A stretch of DNA of 64,000 bases from Halovulum sp039180525 (GCA_039180525.1 JBCDDF010000001.1:62001-126000), one strand, 5' to 3'. Positions 34,785 to 44,088 are shown, counted from the first letter of the stretch. Translations and numbers: made by a program. The notes: generated by a model not told the origin, from the letters alone.

Positions 34785-34813
34785 TATATAGCTGCGAAAG
34801 GGTGAAGGAACAA
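34785..34813 (-). promoter_or_regulatory. Sigma-70-type promoter of ssrA
   Basis: On the minus strand, TTGTTC (34813-34808) and TATATA (34790-34785) are separated by exactly 17 bases. Transcription would start near 34779-34777 at a run of G residues, just before the acceptor RNA. The AT-rich hexamer stands out in GC-rich surroundings. Confidence 0.7.
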
Positions 34814-35021
34814 CTGCCGCCGGGGCGGTTTGCGCCGGGCATGTCAGAAGGACGGGATCCCCGCGTGATCCTCCGTTGACGTCAACGGAATGAACAATGT
34901 TCACGATTGCGTGATTTTGGCTGTTCCATAGCCGAAAAATGACTCAGAACACTGTTCAAGCGACGTTCACGGCGCTATGACCTGTCCTCACGATCCCTTG
35001 ACCCCCAGAGAGGACCCCGTG

Positions 35022-35507
35022 ATGACCGCAACCACCCAGACGCGACTGATCGACCGGATGCTGGCCGAATATGGCGAAAGCCATCAGGACGAAACCAACA
35101 AGGCGGTGCACTGGGTTTGCGTGCCGCTGATTGCCTGGACCGTGATTGCGGCGCTTTGGTCATTGCCGGTGCCAGCTGCCTTCTCCGCGGTGCCGGGGCT
35201 GAATTGGGCCGTGATCGGCGTCGCCGCGACGCTGGTCTACTACATCCGTATGTCGCCCAGCCTCGCCGCCGGCTTCGTCGTCTTCGCCGGGGTCTGCGTC
35301 GCCGCGATCCTGCTGCACCAGGCGGTGGCGCCATGGCCGCTTTGGGCCTTTGCCGCCGTTGTGTTCGTGCTGGCCTGGGTCGCGCAGTTCTGGGGCCATA
35401 AGATCGAGGGCAAGAAGCCGTCTTTCCTGAAGGATCTGCAGTTTCTGTTGATCGGTCCGGCCTGGCTGATGAGCTTCATCTACCGCCGGCTCGGCCTGCG
35501 CTACTAA
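35022..35507 (+). CDS. DUF962/Mpo1-like membrane protein
   Basis: A 161-residue protein with three or four membrane segments. The N-terminal ESHQDETNKAVHWVCVPLIAW and the C-terminal VAQFWGHKIEGKKPSFLKDLQFLLIGPAWLMSF match the DUF962 family. Its yeast member Mpo1 is an iron-dependent dioxygenase that shortens 2-hydroxy fatty acids, and the conserved His residues here lie in those motifs. The ATG at 35022 follows GAGAGGA; an upstream ATG at 34977 would add a Pro-rich leader. The enzymatic role in bacteria is inferred. Confidence 0.85.
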   Translation: MTATTQTRLIDRMLAEYGESHQDETNKAVHWVCVPLIAWTVIAALWSLPVPAAFSAVPGLNWAVIGVAATLVYYIRMSPSLAAGFVVFAGVCVAAILLHQAVAPWPLWAFAAVVFVLAWVAQFWGHKIEGKKPSFLKDLQFLLIGPAWLMSFIYRRLGLRY

Positions 35508-35586
35508 GCGCGGCTCGACCCGCCCGACCGGCGCCCTACTGCCTGGGCGTCGGCGCATCACGGGCGGGCCAGGTTGGTTAGACCCT

Positions 35587-37950
35587 TCCCCCTCTGCCGG
35601 AGCATTTCCATCCGGCCACGCGGGCCTGGTTTCAGGCCCGTTTCGGCGCACCGACGGCCGCGCCACGCCGCTGTCCGCCGCGCCCCGGGTCGTCAGTGTC
35701 CCTCTGCACAAGGCCGGGGCCATGACGTCGCGCGCCCGACCCCGATCGGCGCGGCGCGTCGGGCTTTCGGCGACGCAAAACCCGATCGAAGAATTCGGCC
35801 GGTTTCTAACGGGTGGCGCGCCCTGTACGATCGTCGCCAAAGCCACCCCGCGCGTCCGCGACATCCGGATCGAGACGCCAGACGCGCCGCTGGGCGCCAA
35901 GCTGCCTGGCGATGCGATGCAGGATCTCTATGACCGGATCGCCACCCTGGCGGAAAGCCACCGCGGCACGATCGGCTTCGTCAACGCCCGCCGGCAGTGC
36001 GAACGCGCCGCCCATCATCCGGCCGAACGGCTGGCGGCGGGGCGGGGAATGTCGCCGCGCACCATGCAGCCTGTCCCAGCCGCTGGGGCTGAATGCTTAG
36101 GCGCGGCCGAAGGCGGGTGGCGTGCGGGTGCTGGTCGCGTCCGCCTCGCTGGATTTGGGCATCGATATCGGTCCGGTCGATCTGGTGGTGCAGCTTGGTT
36201 CGGTGAAGCGCGTCGCCACTGGCTTGCCGCGCATCGGGCGGTCGAACCAGCATCTGGGCGAGGTGCCCACGGCGCGGATTTTTCCGCTCAGCCGCGATGA
36301 ACTGGTCGCGGCGGCGGCGCTGATGCGCTGCATCGACCGCCGGGACCCGGACCGGATCGCGATCCCCGACCACCCGTTCGACATCCTGGCGCAGCAGATC
36401 GTGGCCGCGGTGCCGGCGGAGGATCAGACCGCCGAGGCATTGTTGGAATTGGTGCGCCCGGGCCTGTCCCTACCGCGCCCTGTTCGACGCGGTGCCGGCG
36501 ATGCTGGCCGCCAGCTTTCCCACCGAACGCGGCCGCCGCGGTACGCGGGTCCATGACGACCGCGCCGGTGGCGCGCTGCGGCCGCGGCCCGGGGCCGGGA
36601 TGATCTGCCTCGCCGCCGGCGGCGGCATCCCCGACAGCGGCGACTACCCGGTGCGGCTGGACCCCCAGGGCGTCGTCGTCGGCGTGATCGCCGCGGACTT
36701 TGCGATCCACCAACCGCCTGGCCATGTCATCTAGCTAGGCGGCAACACCAGCTGCATCCTGCAGGTGCCGGCCACTATGGTTCGCATGGAGCCGGCGTCG
36801 GGTCAGGCGCCCCACATGCCGGTCTGTTTCGGCGAGGCGCCGGCCCGCCGTGCGGAATTGTCGGCCGAGGTGTCGGCGCTGCGCCGGCAAAGCGCCGCGG
36901 GTGCGCCCGACGCGGCAGAGCAGACGCGCGCCGCGGCGCCTTGGCTCTATGCGGCCGCCGTGCGCCAACTGTTGAAGTTCGGACTTGCGACGCAGGTGGC
37001 GCTGGGCGCGGTGCCCAGGCAGACCGTGCCGCACAGCCCCTTCGGCGCCCGCATCGACCGCGCCTGTGCGCCGGCCTTGCGCCAGACCCTGGCCGGTCGC
37101 CTGCACGAGGCAATGGATGTCGCCGGTCCGCGCGGTGCCCTGCGCGGCTTTGCCGCCGGCCGGATCGAGGCGCGCTGTGTCGAACGCCTGCCGCCCTCGC
37201 CACCGGCGATGGCGGCGGTCACCGCCGCGCCTCCTGCTGCTTTCGATGATGCGCCGCCGATGGATCGGCGTGCCCCCCAATTTCGGCAGCGGTCCCCGGC
37301 CCCCGGCGCCTGTCGCTAAAGGCAGAGACGGCGGTGCACCCGAACGCGGTGGCGCGTGTGGCTAGACCAAAACCGTTTCAGACTGAGTCAGTCTGAAAAG
37401 GGATTTTGCTCCAGATTCAATAGTTTGAGCAAAATCCTAGGATGAGATTGTCTCGATCTGATCCGTTTTTGCTCTAAGAATCCGACCCGCACCGGCATGC
37501 GCACCTGGACCGACCGCCGCGTGCTGGCGCGAACCGACCGGTTGACCCGCAACAAACTGCGCGCCGAAATCGAACCCGTCGGTTTGCGGGACTACGATCG
37601 CTTCCTCCTCCGCTGGCACGGGCTCGCCGCGCCGCTAGCAGGCCGCGATGCGCTCGCCGTCACGCTGTCGCGCCTCGACGGGCTGGAACTGCCCGCCGCC
37701 GGGTGGCGGGCAGAGATCCTGCCGGCCCGCACCTCCGACGACGACATGGATACGCTGGACGAGTTGTGCCGGACGGCCCGCTTTGGTTTGGGCCACCTGA
37801 GCCTGGCCGAGGCCAAACGCCCGCGCCTCAGCCGCGCAACGTCCATCGCGCCATACGACACCGATCGCCTGCCCGGCTGCAGCGGCACCCGCATGCTGCT
37901 GCCCGACCCCGCGCCCGTGGCTGAGGGCACCAGGATCACCCCCTGGTCGA
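35587..37950 (+). pseudogene. lhr: Decayed Lhr-type large ATP-dependent helicase
   Basis: Fragments of an Lhr helicase occur in order but in different frames. They are: an N-terminal FHPATRAWFQARFGAPT (35587-35640); motif III region RRVGLSATQNPIEEFGRFL from 35755; VLVASASLDLGIDIGPVDLV with a degenerate motif VI from 36125; GRRGTRVHDDRAGGALRPR and GGGIPDSGDYPVRLDP from 36530; FGEAPARRAELSAEVSALRRQ from 36828; LHEAMDVAGPRGAL near 37104; and DRRVLARTDRL...IEPVGLRDYDRFLLRWHGLA from 37511. The Walker A and DEAH regions are missing. A stop (TAG near 36732) interrupts the central part, and a 104-bp repeat sits at 37373-37476. Intact Lhr is about 1,500 residues, so roughly half of the gene is lost. 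Confidence 0.85.
37373..37476 (-). repeat. 104-bp dispersed repeat, copy 2 (inside the lhr pseudogene)
   Basis: The reverse complement starts TAGAGCAAAAACGGATCAG and ends CAGTCTGAAACGG. It shares ATCCTAGGAT, GCTCAAAC, ATTGAAT and GGAGCAAAATCC segments with copy 1 at 11916-12019, at equal length. It separates two lhr fragments, at a place where conserved lhr sequence is missing. Confidence 0.8.
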
Positions 37951-38019
37951 GGATTTCGCGCCCAGTGGGCAAGACCGCGCCGCGCCGACCCGCTGCACCG
38001 CGCCCGCGGGGCTGTCGAT

Positions 38020-39048
38020 CTACGGCTGAACCGGTTCGGCGACCGGTGCATGCGCCGCGCGCCCGCCCAGGAACCGCCCCGCCAGCCGCTGCGTCAGCCC
38101 GCTGGTGGAAAAACGCGTCGTCGATCCCGAATCGAACGCCGCTCCACCCAGGATCTCCCGTGCCACCCGTTGGCCGCTTTCGATGGCCGGGCCGATGCCC
38201 TCGCCCAGATCCACCGTTGCCAGCCCCAGCGCATCGCCGATCAGCCAGGCGTCGGCGGCTGCCCGTACCGGCAGCGGGCCGCCGGTGTGCAGATAGTAGG
38301 GGTGGCCGCGCACCTTCAGATCCGCCACCGCATCCGCGGGCAACAGGCGGGTGCGAACCAGGCTTTGCAGGAAGTCGGCGAAATGGGCGTGGATGGTGGT
38401 GTCGCGGCGCTTGAACCACTTGGCCTTTGCGCCGATGCCTATATTCACCCAGTCGCCGGCCTTGGGCACGAACCAGGCATAGCCCGCAATGCCGCCGCGG
38501 AAGAAGTATAGGTGACAGCGGTCGCCTCGACCGGGCACCTGGAACTCGTGTTCCAGGGTGACGATCTGGCGCCCGCGCGGACGGGGTGCGTCGAACACCT
38601 CGCGGCGGACCGGGCACATCGTGCCGCCCGCGCCGATCAGCAGCCGGCAGCGATAGGCGCCGTCGATCTCGAACCCGTCGGCCGTGCGGGCAATGTCGCG
38701 CACGCGGTGGGTGACGACAGGCGCCCCCGATCGCTGCAGATGCCAGGCGTCGAACTCATAGCGGCGGATCGCATAGTTGCGCCCCGGTGTCGGTAGGCCC
38801 GGCACCGGCACCGGCAGCCGCGGCAGATGCGTGCGGATGCGCATCGGCAGAATGCCGGCGCCATAGGTTTCGGGGCCGATATCCAGATCGCGCAACACCT
38901 TTTCGGTCACCCAGCCGGCGCAGAGCTTGTCGCGCGGAAAACGCGCGGCATCGAGCACCAGAACCTCGCGCCCCGCCGCCACAAGGGCCGTGGCGCAGCT
39001 GGCCCCCGCCGGGCCGCCGCCTACGATGATGATGTCCGCCGAATGCAT
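38020..39048 (-). CDS. FAD-dependent oxidoreductase, geranylgeranyl-reductase-like family
   Basis: A 342-residue flavoprotein. The N-terminal dinucleotide-binding motif is DIIIVGGGPAGASCATAL, followed by DAARFPRDKLCAGWVTEKVL, characteristic of the geranylgeranyl-reductase-related branch. The C-terminal FAD motif is AWLIGDALGLATVDLGEGIGPAIESG. The ATG at 39048 is chosen because it starts just before the first beta strand; an in-frame start at 39084 is possible. It may reduce isoprenoid chains or act as a halogenase/hydroxylase relative. It stands alone beside the lhr pseudogene. Confidence 0.85.
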   Translation of the reverse strand: MHSADIIIVGGGPAGASCATALVAAGREVLVLDAARFPRDKLCAGWVTEKVLRDLDIGPETYGAGILPMRIRTHLPRLPVPVPGLPTPGRNYAIRRYEFDAWHLQRSGAPVVTHRVRDIARTADGFEIDGAYRCRLLIGAGGTMCPVRREVFDAPRPRGRQIVTLEHEFQVPGRGDRCHLYFFRGGIAGYAWFVPKAGDWVNIGIGAKAKWFKRRDTTIHAHFADFLQSLVRTRLLPADAVADLKVRGHPYYLHTGGPLPVRAAADAWLIGDALGLATVDLGEGIGPAIESGQRVAREILGGAAFDSGSTTRFSTSGLTQRLAGRFLGGRAAHAPVAEPVQP

Positions 39049-39184
39049 GGTCGCGAACCTACCCGGCACGCCGCGCCGGTGCAATCGGCCGCGAACCGGG
39101 GCGGAAATGCCACAGCCGGCGTGCTAGAACCACATTGAATCGATGTCCGGCCGCTGGCCTTTAAAAAAACCGGGGGAAACAAAA

Positions 39185-39604
39185 ATGCGCCTTCAAGCCC
39201 TTGCCGTCGCGGCGCTCGCCGCCCTTGCCGCGTGCGACATTCAGCCGGTCTCGGTGGCGGACGGCCCCGCCGCATTTACCCCGGTGATCTGGAAAACCGA
39301 CACGCCGGCCGCGGCCCGCCGCCAGGATCGCCTGGCGTGCAATCTGTCCGCAATCGGTGCGAGCCCGTTCGCGACCCCCGAGGAGATCGCCGCCCTCGAC
39401 GCGCGCGTCGATCCGGGCGCGAAGACAAGCTTCGTCAACCGCTGCATGGCCAACAAGGGCTACACGCTGGCCGAGGGCCGGGTCTGTTCGGCCGGCGACC
39501 GCGCCCGCGGCCAGCTTGTGTTCGGTGCCAATCTCGACAGCCTGCCGCCGCTCGACAGCGTGCGCTGCTTCGACCCGGCGGCAGGCGGCTTCATCCTGGC
39601 CTAG
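39185..39604 (+). CDS. Small lipoprotein of unknown function
   Basis: A 139-residue protein with a lipoprotein signal: MRLQALAVAALAALAACDIQP, in which AALAAC resembles a lipobox and Cys17 would be lipidated. The mature part has four further Cys residues (LACNLSAIG, VNRCMANKGY, GRVCSAGD, SVRCFDPA), suggesting disulfides in the periplasm. GGGGGA precedes the ATG. The CMANKGY segment occurs in small Rhodobacterales lipoproteins, but no function is recognised. Confidence 0.8.
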   Translation: MRLQALAVAALAALAACDIQPVSVADGPAAFTPVIWKTDTPAAARRQDRLACNLSAIGASPFATPEEIAALDARVDPGAKTSFVNRCMANKGYTLAEGRVCSAGDRARGQLVFGANLDSLPPLDSVRCFDPAAGGFILA

Positions 39605-39675
39605 GCGCCCGCCCGGCGCGGCCCACCCAGGCGGACGCCGCGCCGGCGACACCCCGCCGCGCCGGGCGTCCTGAT

Positions 39676-39720
39676 CTCCCCAGGCTTCTTTGTTCCAAAA
39701 ATATTCCCGCCGGAGGCATC
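39676..39720 (-). repeat. Short intergenic repeat with GGAACAAAGAAGCC, copy 1
   Basis: Read on the minus strand this is GCCTCCGGCGGGA...TATTTTTGGAACAAAGAAGCC. A near-identical stretch is at 47550-47593 on the plus strand. It lies in the 170-base gap between the lipoprotein and LysE genes, where nothing else is seen. Confidence 0.6.
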
Positions 39721-39775
39721 GACGCCTGCCGCCCGGTGCAGGTCTCGCCAGTTCGCCCCGAAATCCGCGGCGCCC

Positions 39776-40402
39776 CTACCGCTCCTGCAACGCCAGGCGG
39801 ACGCCCAAGGCGCAATAGATCCCGCCGACAATCTTGCCCTGCCATCTTAGGACGGCCGGATTGCGCCGCAGGAACGCGCCAAGACCGCCGGCGGCGATCG
39901 AGTAGACGATCGTGCTGAGAAAACCAATCAGCGCGAACACCACGCCCAGAACGGTCAGTTGCACCATGACCAGACCGTTCTCCGGCACAACGAATTGCGG
40001 CAGAAAGGCGAGAAAGAACTGCGCCGTCTTGGGGTTCAGCACCTCGGCCAGGATCGCTTGGCGAAAGGCCTGCGGGGCCGTGATCGGCAGCCGCCCCTGA
40101 CCCGGATCGAGCGCGGCTTTCTCGAAAATCGCCCGCAGGCCGAGGTAGACCAGATAGGCGGCGCCAAGATATTTGACGATGGTGAACAGCGTCGCGGAGG
40201 CGGCGATGATCGCCGAAATCCCGATCACTGCCATGATGGTATGAAGAAAATCGCCTGCCGTTATGCCCGCACCCGTGGCGATGCCGACCCTCGTCCCCGA
40301 AGTGGTGGCCCGCGCGACGGTCAAAAGCGTTGCCGGGCCGGGAATGAAGACGAAGCCCAGGACGATCACCGCATAGGTGAGCAGGAGCGCGGGGTCGATC
40401 AT
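39776..40402 (-). CDS. LysE/RhtB-family amino-acid exporter
   Basis: A 208-residue inner-membrane exporter. It starts with LLLTYAVIVLGFVFIPGPATLLTVARATTSG, the GPxxL motif region of the family, and KYLGAAYLVYLGLRAIF follows; AEVLNPKTAQFFLAFLPQFV marks the middle. About six membrane segments are expected. Substrates in the family are amino acids such as lysine, homoserine or threonine; the specific one is unknown. Confidence 0.92.
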   Translation of the reverse strand: MIDPALLLTYAVIVLGFVFIPGPATLLTVARATTSGTRVGIATGAGITAGDFLHTIMAVIGISAIIAASATLFTIVKYLGAAYLVYLGLRAIFEKAALDPGQGRLPITAPQAFRQAILAEVLNPKTAQFFLAFLPQFVVPENGLVMVQLTVLGVVFALIGFLSTIVYSIAAGGLGAFLRRNPAVLRWQGKIVGGIYCALGVRLALQER

Positions 40403-40586
40403 TCCAGGTCCTCCATGGCCGCGTGAGGGCCAAGCAATCCACAGCGGCGGGGCCGTGGCAACCCCGGTTGGCCGGTGTTTTCGCGGCCTGCACGCCGTTT
40501 CTCATCGGCCCGGCGCCCGCAGGCCCTGCCGCCCGCGCCGCACCGCGTATGGCGCGGCGGTTCACTAGGGCGGCAGCCGTTCGGGC

Positions 40587-42479
40587 TCAGGGTCTGCGGC
40601 TATCCTGGTCGAACAGCGCGGCGAGTTGTTCGGTCATTGCGCCGGCCAGTTGCTCCACATCGGTGATCGTCACCGCGCGCTGATAGTACCGCGTCACATC
40701 ATGGCCGATGCCGATCGCGATCAACTCCACCATGCGCCGCTTTTCGATCATCGCGATCACGTCGCGCAGGTGCTTTTCCAGGAAACTCGCCGGGTTGACC
40801 GACAGCGTGCTGTCATCGACCGGCGCCCCGTCCGAGATCACCATCAGAACCTTGCGCTGTTCGGGCCGGCCGGCCATGCGCCGATGCGCCCATTCCAGCG
40901 CCTCGCCGTCGATGTTTTCCTTCAGCAGGCCCTCTTTCATCATCAGACCCAGCGCCGGACGCGCGCGTCGCCAGGGGGCGTCGGCGGGCTTATAGACGAT
41001 GTGGCGCAGGTCGTTCAGCCGGCCGGGCAGGGGCGGGCGGCCCTCTGCCAGCCAGCGCTCGCGGGCCTTGCCGCCCTTCCAGGCGCGGGTGGTAAAGCCC
41101 AGGATCTCGCATTTCACCTGGCAGCGTTCCAGCGTGCGCGCCAGCACGTCGGCGCAGATCGCGGCGATGGAAATCGGCCGCCCGCGCATGGAACCGGAAT
41201 TGTCGAGCAGCAGCGTCACGACCGTATCGCGGAACTCGATATCGCTTTCCTGCTTGAAACTCAGCGGCGTCGTCGGGTTGGCCACCACCCGTGCCAGCCG
41301 GCCGGCATCGAGGATCCCCTCTTCCAGATCGAAACTCCAGGATCGGTTCTGCTGCGCCTGCAGGCGCCGCTGCAGCCGGTTGGCCAACCGGCTGACCGCG
41401 CCCTTCAGCGGCTCCAGTTGCTGGTCCAGATAGGCGCGCAGCCGTTCCAACTCCACCGGGTCGGCCAGATCCTCGGCCGCGATCTCTTCGTCATATTGCG
41501 TTGTGTAGACGGTGTAATCGGGGTCGGCCTCGCTATGCGGCGGGGGTGCGCGTTCTGCTGGCGGGTCGCCCTCATCGGCGTCCAGATCGTCGGCCATCTC
41601 GGCCTCTTGATCCTCGTCCAGGCTGACCTGCGCGGCCTGGCTCTCCATCTCTTCGGAGGCGGTTTCCTGATCGCGGCTTTCCGGGTCGTCGCTTTGATCC
41701 TGGTCGTCCCCGGTGCTGTCGGGCGGATCCTCGGGCGCGTCGTCGTCCTGCGGCTCGGCGGTGTCGTCGCTGTCGTCGTCCAGATCGGGGTCGTCGCCCA
41801 ACTGGTCGCCATAGCCCAGATCGCTGATTACCTGGCGGGCGAGCTTGGAGAACGCGCGCTGATCGCCCAGCACATCGCCGATCCTGTCGAAACTGGCGCC
41901 GGCCTGACCTTCCAGAAAGCCGCGCCACAGCTCCATGATGTTCTCCGCGCCCTTGGGCAGGGGGCGGCCGGTGGCCAGATGACGCACCAGATAGCCCGCG
42001 GCCTCCGCCAGCGGCGCGTCGGCGGCTTTGGTGACCTGGGCATAGCCCTTGCGCCGGCATTCCTCGCCGATGCGGGCGTCGATATTGCCGGCGGTGCCGG
42101 GCATGGCGCGGGCGCCGATGGCCTCGCAGCGGGCGGTCTCCATCGCCTCGTAAAGCGCCGCGGCGATCTCTCCGCTGGGGGCATAGCGATTGTGGGTCGC
42201 GGGGTTGTGGAACCGCTTGCGCAGCGCGAACGCGTCTGCCGTGCCGCGGGCCAGCAGCACCTCGTCGCGGGTCATCCGGCGGCTGACCTGCGGCAGCCGC
42301 GCCGCATCGTTGGTCAGACCCGGCGGATCGACCGAAAAGCTGACCGCCAGATCGGCGTCGTTGGCCATGGCCTTGGTCGCCTCCGCCAAGGCTTTCTTGA
42401 ACGGATCGGCGGGATTGTCCGGCGCCTTTTGCGGCGCCAGCGTGTTGCTTCCGCGGACGGGTTTGGACGAGGCTGGCAT
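40587..42479 (-). CDS. cobT: Cobaltochelatase subunit CobT
   Basis: A 630-residue subunit of the aerobic, ATP-dependent CobNST cobaltochelatase that inserts cobalt into hydrogenobyrinic acid diamide. The N-terminal half carries RYAPSGEIAAALYEAMETARCEAIGARAMPG. A long acidic region spans about residues 226-320, and the C-terminal von Willebrand A domain holds the MIDAS motif LLLDNSGSMRG near residue 423. The ATG at 42479 follows AGAAAGG and gives the usual MPASSKP-type start. The partner cobS is not adjacent here, although the two often lie together. Confidence 0.93.
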   Translation of the reverse strand: MPASSKPVRGSNTLAPQKAPDNPADPFKKALAEATKAMANDADLAVSFSVDPPGLTNDAARLPQVSRRMTRDEVLLARGTADAFALRKRFHNPATHNRYAPSGEIAAALYEAMETARCEAIGARAMPGTAGNIDARIGEECRRKGYAQVTKAADAPLAEAAGYLVRHLATGRPLPKGAENIMELWRGFLEGQAGASFDRIGDVLGDQRAFSKLARQVISDLGYGDQLGDDPDLDDDSDDTAEPQDDDAPEDPPDSTGDDQDQSDDPESRDQETASEEMESQAAQVSLDEDQEAEMADDLDADEGDPPAERAPPPHSEADPDYTVYTTQYDEEIAAEDLADPVELERLRAYLDQQLEPLKGAVSRLANRLQRRLQAQQNRSWSFDLEEGILDAGRLARVVANPTTPLSFKQESDIEFRDTVVTLLLDNSGSMRGRPISIAAICADVLARTLERCQVKCEILGFTTRAWKGGKARERWLAEGRPPLPGRLNDLRHIVYKPADAPWRRARPALGLMMKEGLLKENIDGEALEWAHRRMAGRPEQRKVLMVISDGAPVDDSTLSVNPASFLEKHLRDVIAMIEKRRMVELIAIGIGHDVTRYYQRAVTITDVEQLAGAMTEQLAALFDQDSRRP

Positions 42480-42518
42480 GCGCCTTTCTTGCGCCCTCGT
42501 GCCGCCGGGCACAAGGGG

Positions 42519-43478
42519 TCAGATGGCAACGACGACCTTGCCGGTGGAGCGGCGGCTGCGCAAAAGCTCCAGCGCTTCGTCGGCTTGGTCCAGCGGCAGC
42601 GTGTGGCTGACATGCGGGCGCAGTTTTCCGTCCGCGAACCAGCCCATCAGCGTGGCGAAACTGTCGCGAACGACATCGGGGCGCAGGACGGCGTAGCCGC
42701 CCCAATAGAAGCCCAGGACGGAGATGTTCTTGACCAGCAGGATGTTCGCGGGCACCTGCGGGATCGTGCCGCTGGCAAAACCGATGGGCAGGATACGACC
42801 ATCGGGCTTCAGCGCCCGCAAGCCCGCGTCGAATTGCGCCCCGCCGACCGGGTCATAGACGACATCGGCGCCGCCCAGCGCCTTAACCTCCGCCCTTATG
42901 TCGGCGCTGTCGCTGTCCAGCAGATAATCCGCACCGGCGCGGCCGGCCACCGCCAGTTTCTTCGCCCCGCGGGCGCAGGCGATCACCCGGGCGCCCATCA
43001 GCTTGCCCAACTCCACCGCGGTCAGCCCCACGCCGCCGGCGGCGCCCAGAACCAGCAGCGTCTCTCCGGGTTGCATCTGGGCCTTGTGCGCCAGCGCCAG
43101 ATGGCTGGTGCCGTATGCCACCGGAAAGGCCGCCGCCTCCACATCCGACATCGCGCCCGGCACGGGGGCGCAGCGGTCGGCGGGCACCAGCGCGTATTCG
43201 GCAAAACCGCCGGCACCGCCATAGGCCACGACGCGGGTGCCCGGTTCCGGGCCGGCCGCATCCGGGCCCAGCGCATCGACGGTGCCGCAGATTTCCATGC
43301 CCGGGCTGAAGGGCGGCTCGAACTTTTCCTGATAGGTGCCGTTCACGATCAACGTGTCGGCGAAGTTGACGCCACAGGCGCGCACCCGCAGCCGCACCTG
43401 GCCCGGGCCGGGTTCCGGCGGGGCAATATCGTCCATCACCAAGGGCTTGCCCAATTCGTGCACCCGCATCGCCCGCAT
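42519..43478 (-). CDS. NADPH:quinone oxidoreductase family protein (zinc-free)
   Basis: A 319-residue medium-chain dehydrogenase lacking zinc ligands. Typical motifs are GVNFADTLIVNGTYQ, SPGMEICGTVDALG and the nucleotide site LVLGAAGGVGLTAVELGKLMGARVIA. The ATG at 43478 is preceded by AAGGAG at a 5-base spacing, better than an upstream in-frame ATG at 43496. It lies 39 bases upstream of cobT on the same strand and may be co-transcribed. It is likely to reduce quinones or enones; the physiological substrate is unknown. Confidence 0.9.
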   Translation of the reverse strand: MRAMRVHELGKPLVMDDIAPPEPGPGQVRLRVRACGVNFADTLIVNGTYQEKFEPPFSPGMEICGTVDALGPDAAGPEPGTRVVAYGGAGGFAEYALVPADRCAPVPGAMSDVEAAAFPVAYGTSHLALAHKAQMQPGETLLVLGAAGGVGLTAVELGKLMGARVIACARGAKKLAVAGRAGADYLLDSDSADIRAEVKALGGADVVYDPVGGAQFDAGLRALKPDGRILPIGFASGTIPQVPANILLVKNISVLGFYWGGYAVLRPDVVRDSFATLMGWFADGKLRPHVSHTLPLDQADEALELLRSRRSTGKVVVAI

Positions 43479-43554
43479 GGCCGTCTCCTTGCTCAACCGC
43501 CCCGATTTTGCGATCTTACGTTCGGGTCACACAGAACGACCGGGGGGACAAGCT

Positions 43555-44088
43555 ATGAAATTTCTCAAACGTTTTCTGGCCTTCATCATCGTCGTCGTGG
43601 TGCTCGCGGCGGCCGGCGCCTATCTACTGCCGCGCGAGGTCAGCGTGGCGCGGTCGATCGACATCGATGCGCCGCCGGCGGAGGTGTTCGCCCATGTCAA
43701 CAGCCTGCAGGCCTTTGCGGAGTGGTCGCCCTGGGGCGATATCGACCCGGACATGACGCAAAGCTTCTCCGGCCCCGAAACCGGCGTCGGCAACCGCATG
43801 GAATGGCAGAGTGCGGACCAGCGCGTCGGTTCCGGCAGTCAGGAGATCACCGAGAGCGTCGCGGACACCCGCGTTGCCACCGCGTTGGATTTCGGGCCGA
43901 TGGGCACCGCGGATGCGGCGTTCGAACTGGAACCGGCGGGGCAGGGAACCCGCGTCACCTGGGGCTTCACCAGCGATCTGGGGATGAACCCGATGGCCCG
44001 TTACATGGGGCTGATGATGGATGATTGGGTCGGCGGCGACTACGAGCGTGGGCTTGAGAACCTGAAGGCCGCGGCCGAGGGCACCTGA
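43555..44088 (+). CDS. SRPBCC-family protein with N-terminal membrane anchor
   Basis: A 177-residue protein: a basic start and membrane segment (FLAFIIVVVVLAAAGAYLL, residues 8-26), then a START-like domain beginning VARSIDIDAPPAEVFAHVNSLQAFAEWSPW. The fold forms a deep hydrophobic pocket for lipids or small ligands. The ligand is unknown. GGGGGGA precedes the ATG. It diverges from the quinone oxidoreductase gene and precedes typA. Confidence 0.87.
   Translation: MKFLKRFLAFIIVVVVLAAAGAYLLPREVSVARSIDIDAPPAEVFAHVNSLQAFAEWSPWGDIDPDMTQSFSGPETGVGNRMEWQSADQRVGSGSQEITESVADTRVATALDFGPMGTADAAFELEPAGQGTRVTWGFTSDLGMNPMARYMGLMMDDWVGGDYERGLENLKAAAEGT

Noticed and set aside
34552..34842. A 96-codon minus-strand protein frame
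   Set aside because: Its C-terminus is the tmRNA tag and the rest is tmRNA structure, so it is not a protein gene.
37497..38414. A 305-codon plus-strand frame starting in the last lhr fragment
   Set aside because: Only its first part, to about 37950, has lhr-like sequence; the rest is antisense to the flavoprotein gene.
40626..44024. A plus-strand open frame of 1,132 codons
   Set aside because: It is antisense to cobT and the quinone oxidoreductase gene, has the His/Gln/Arg/Gly-rich composition of a GC-rich shadow frame, and shows no domain.
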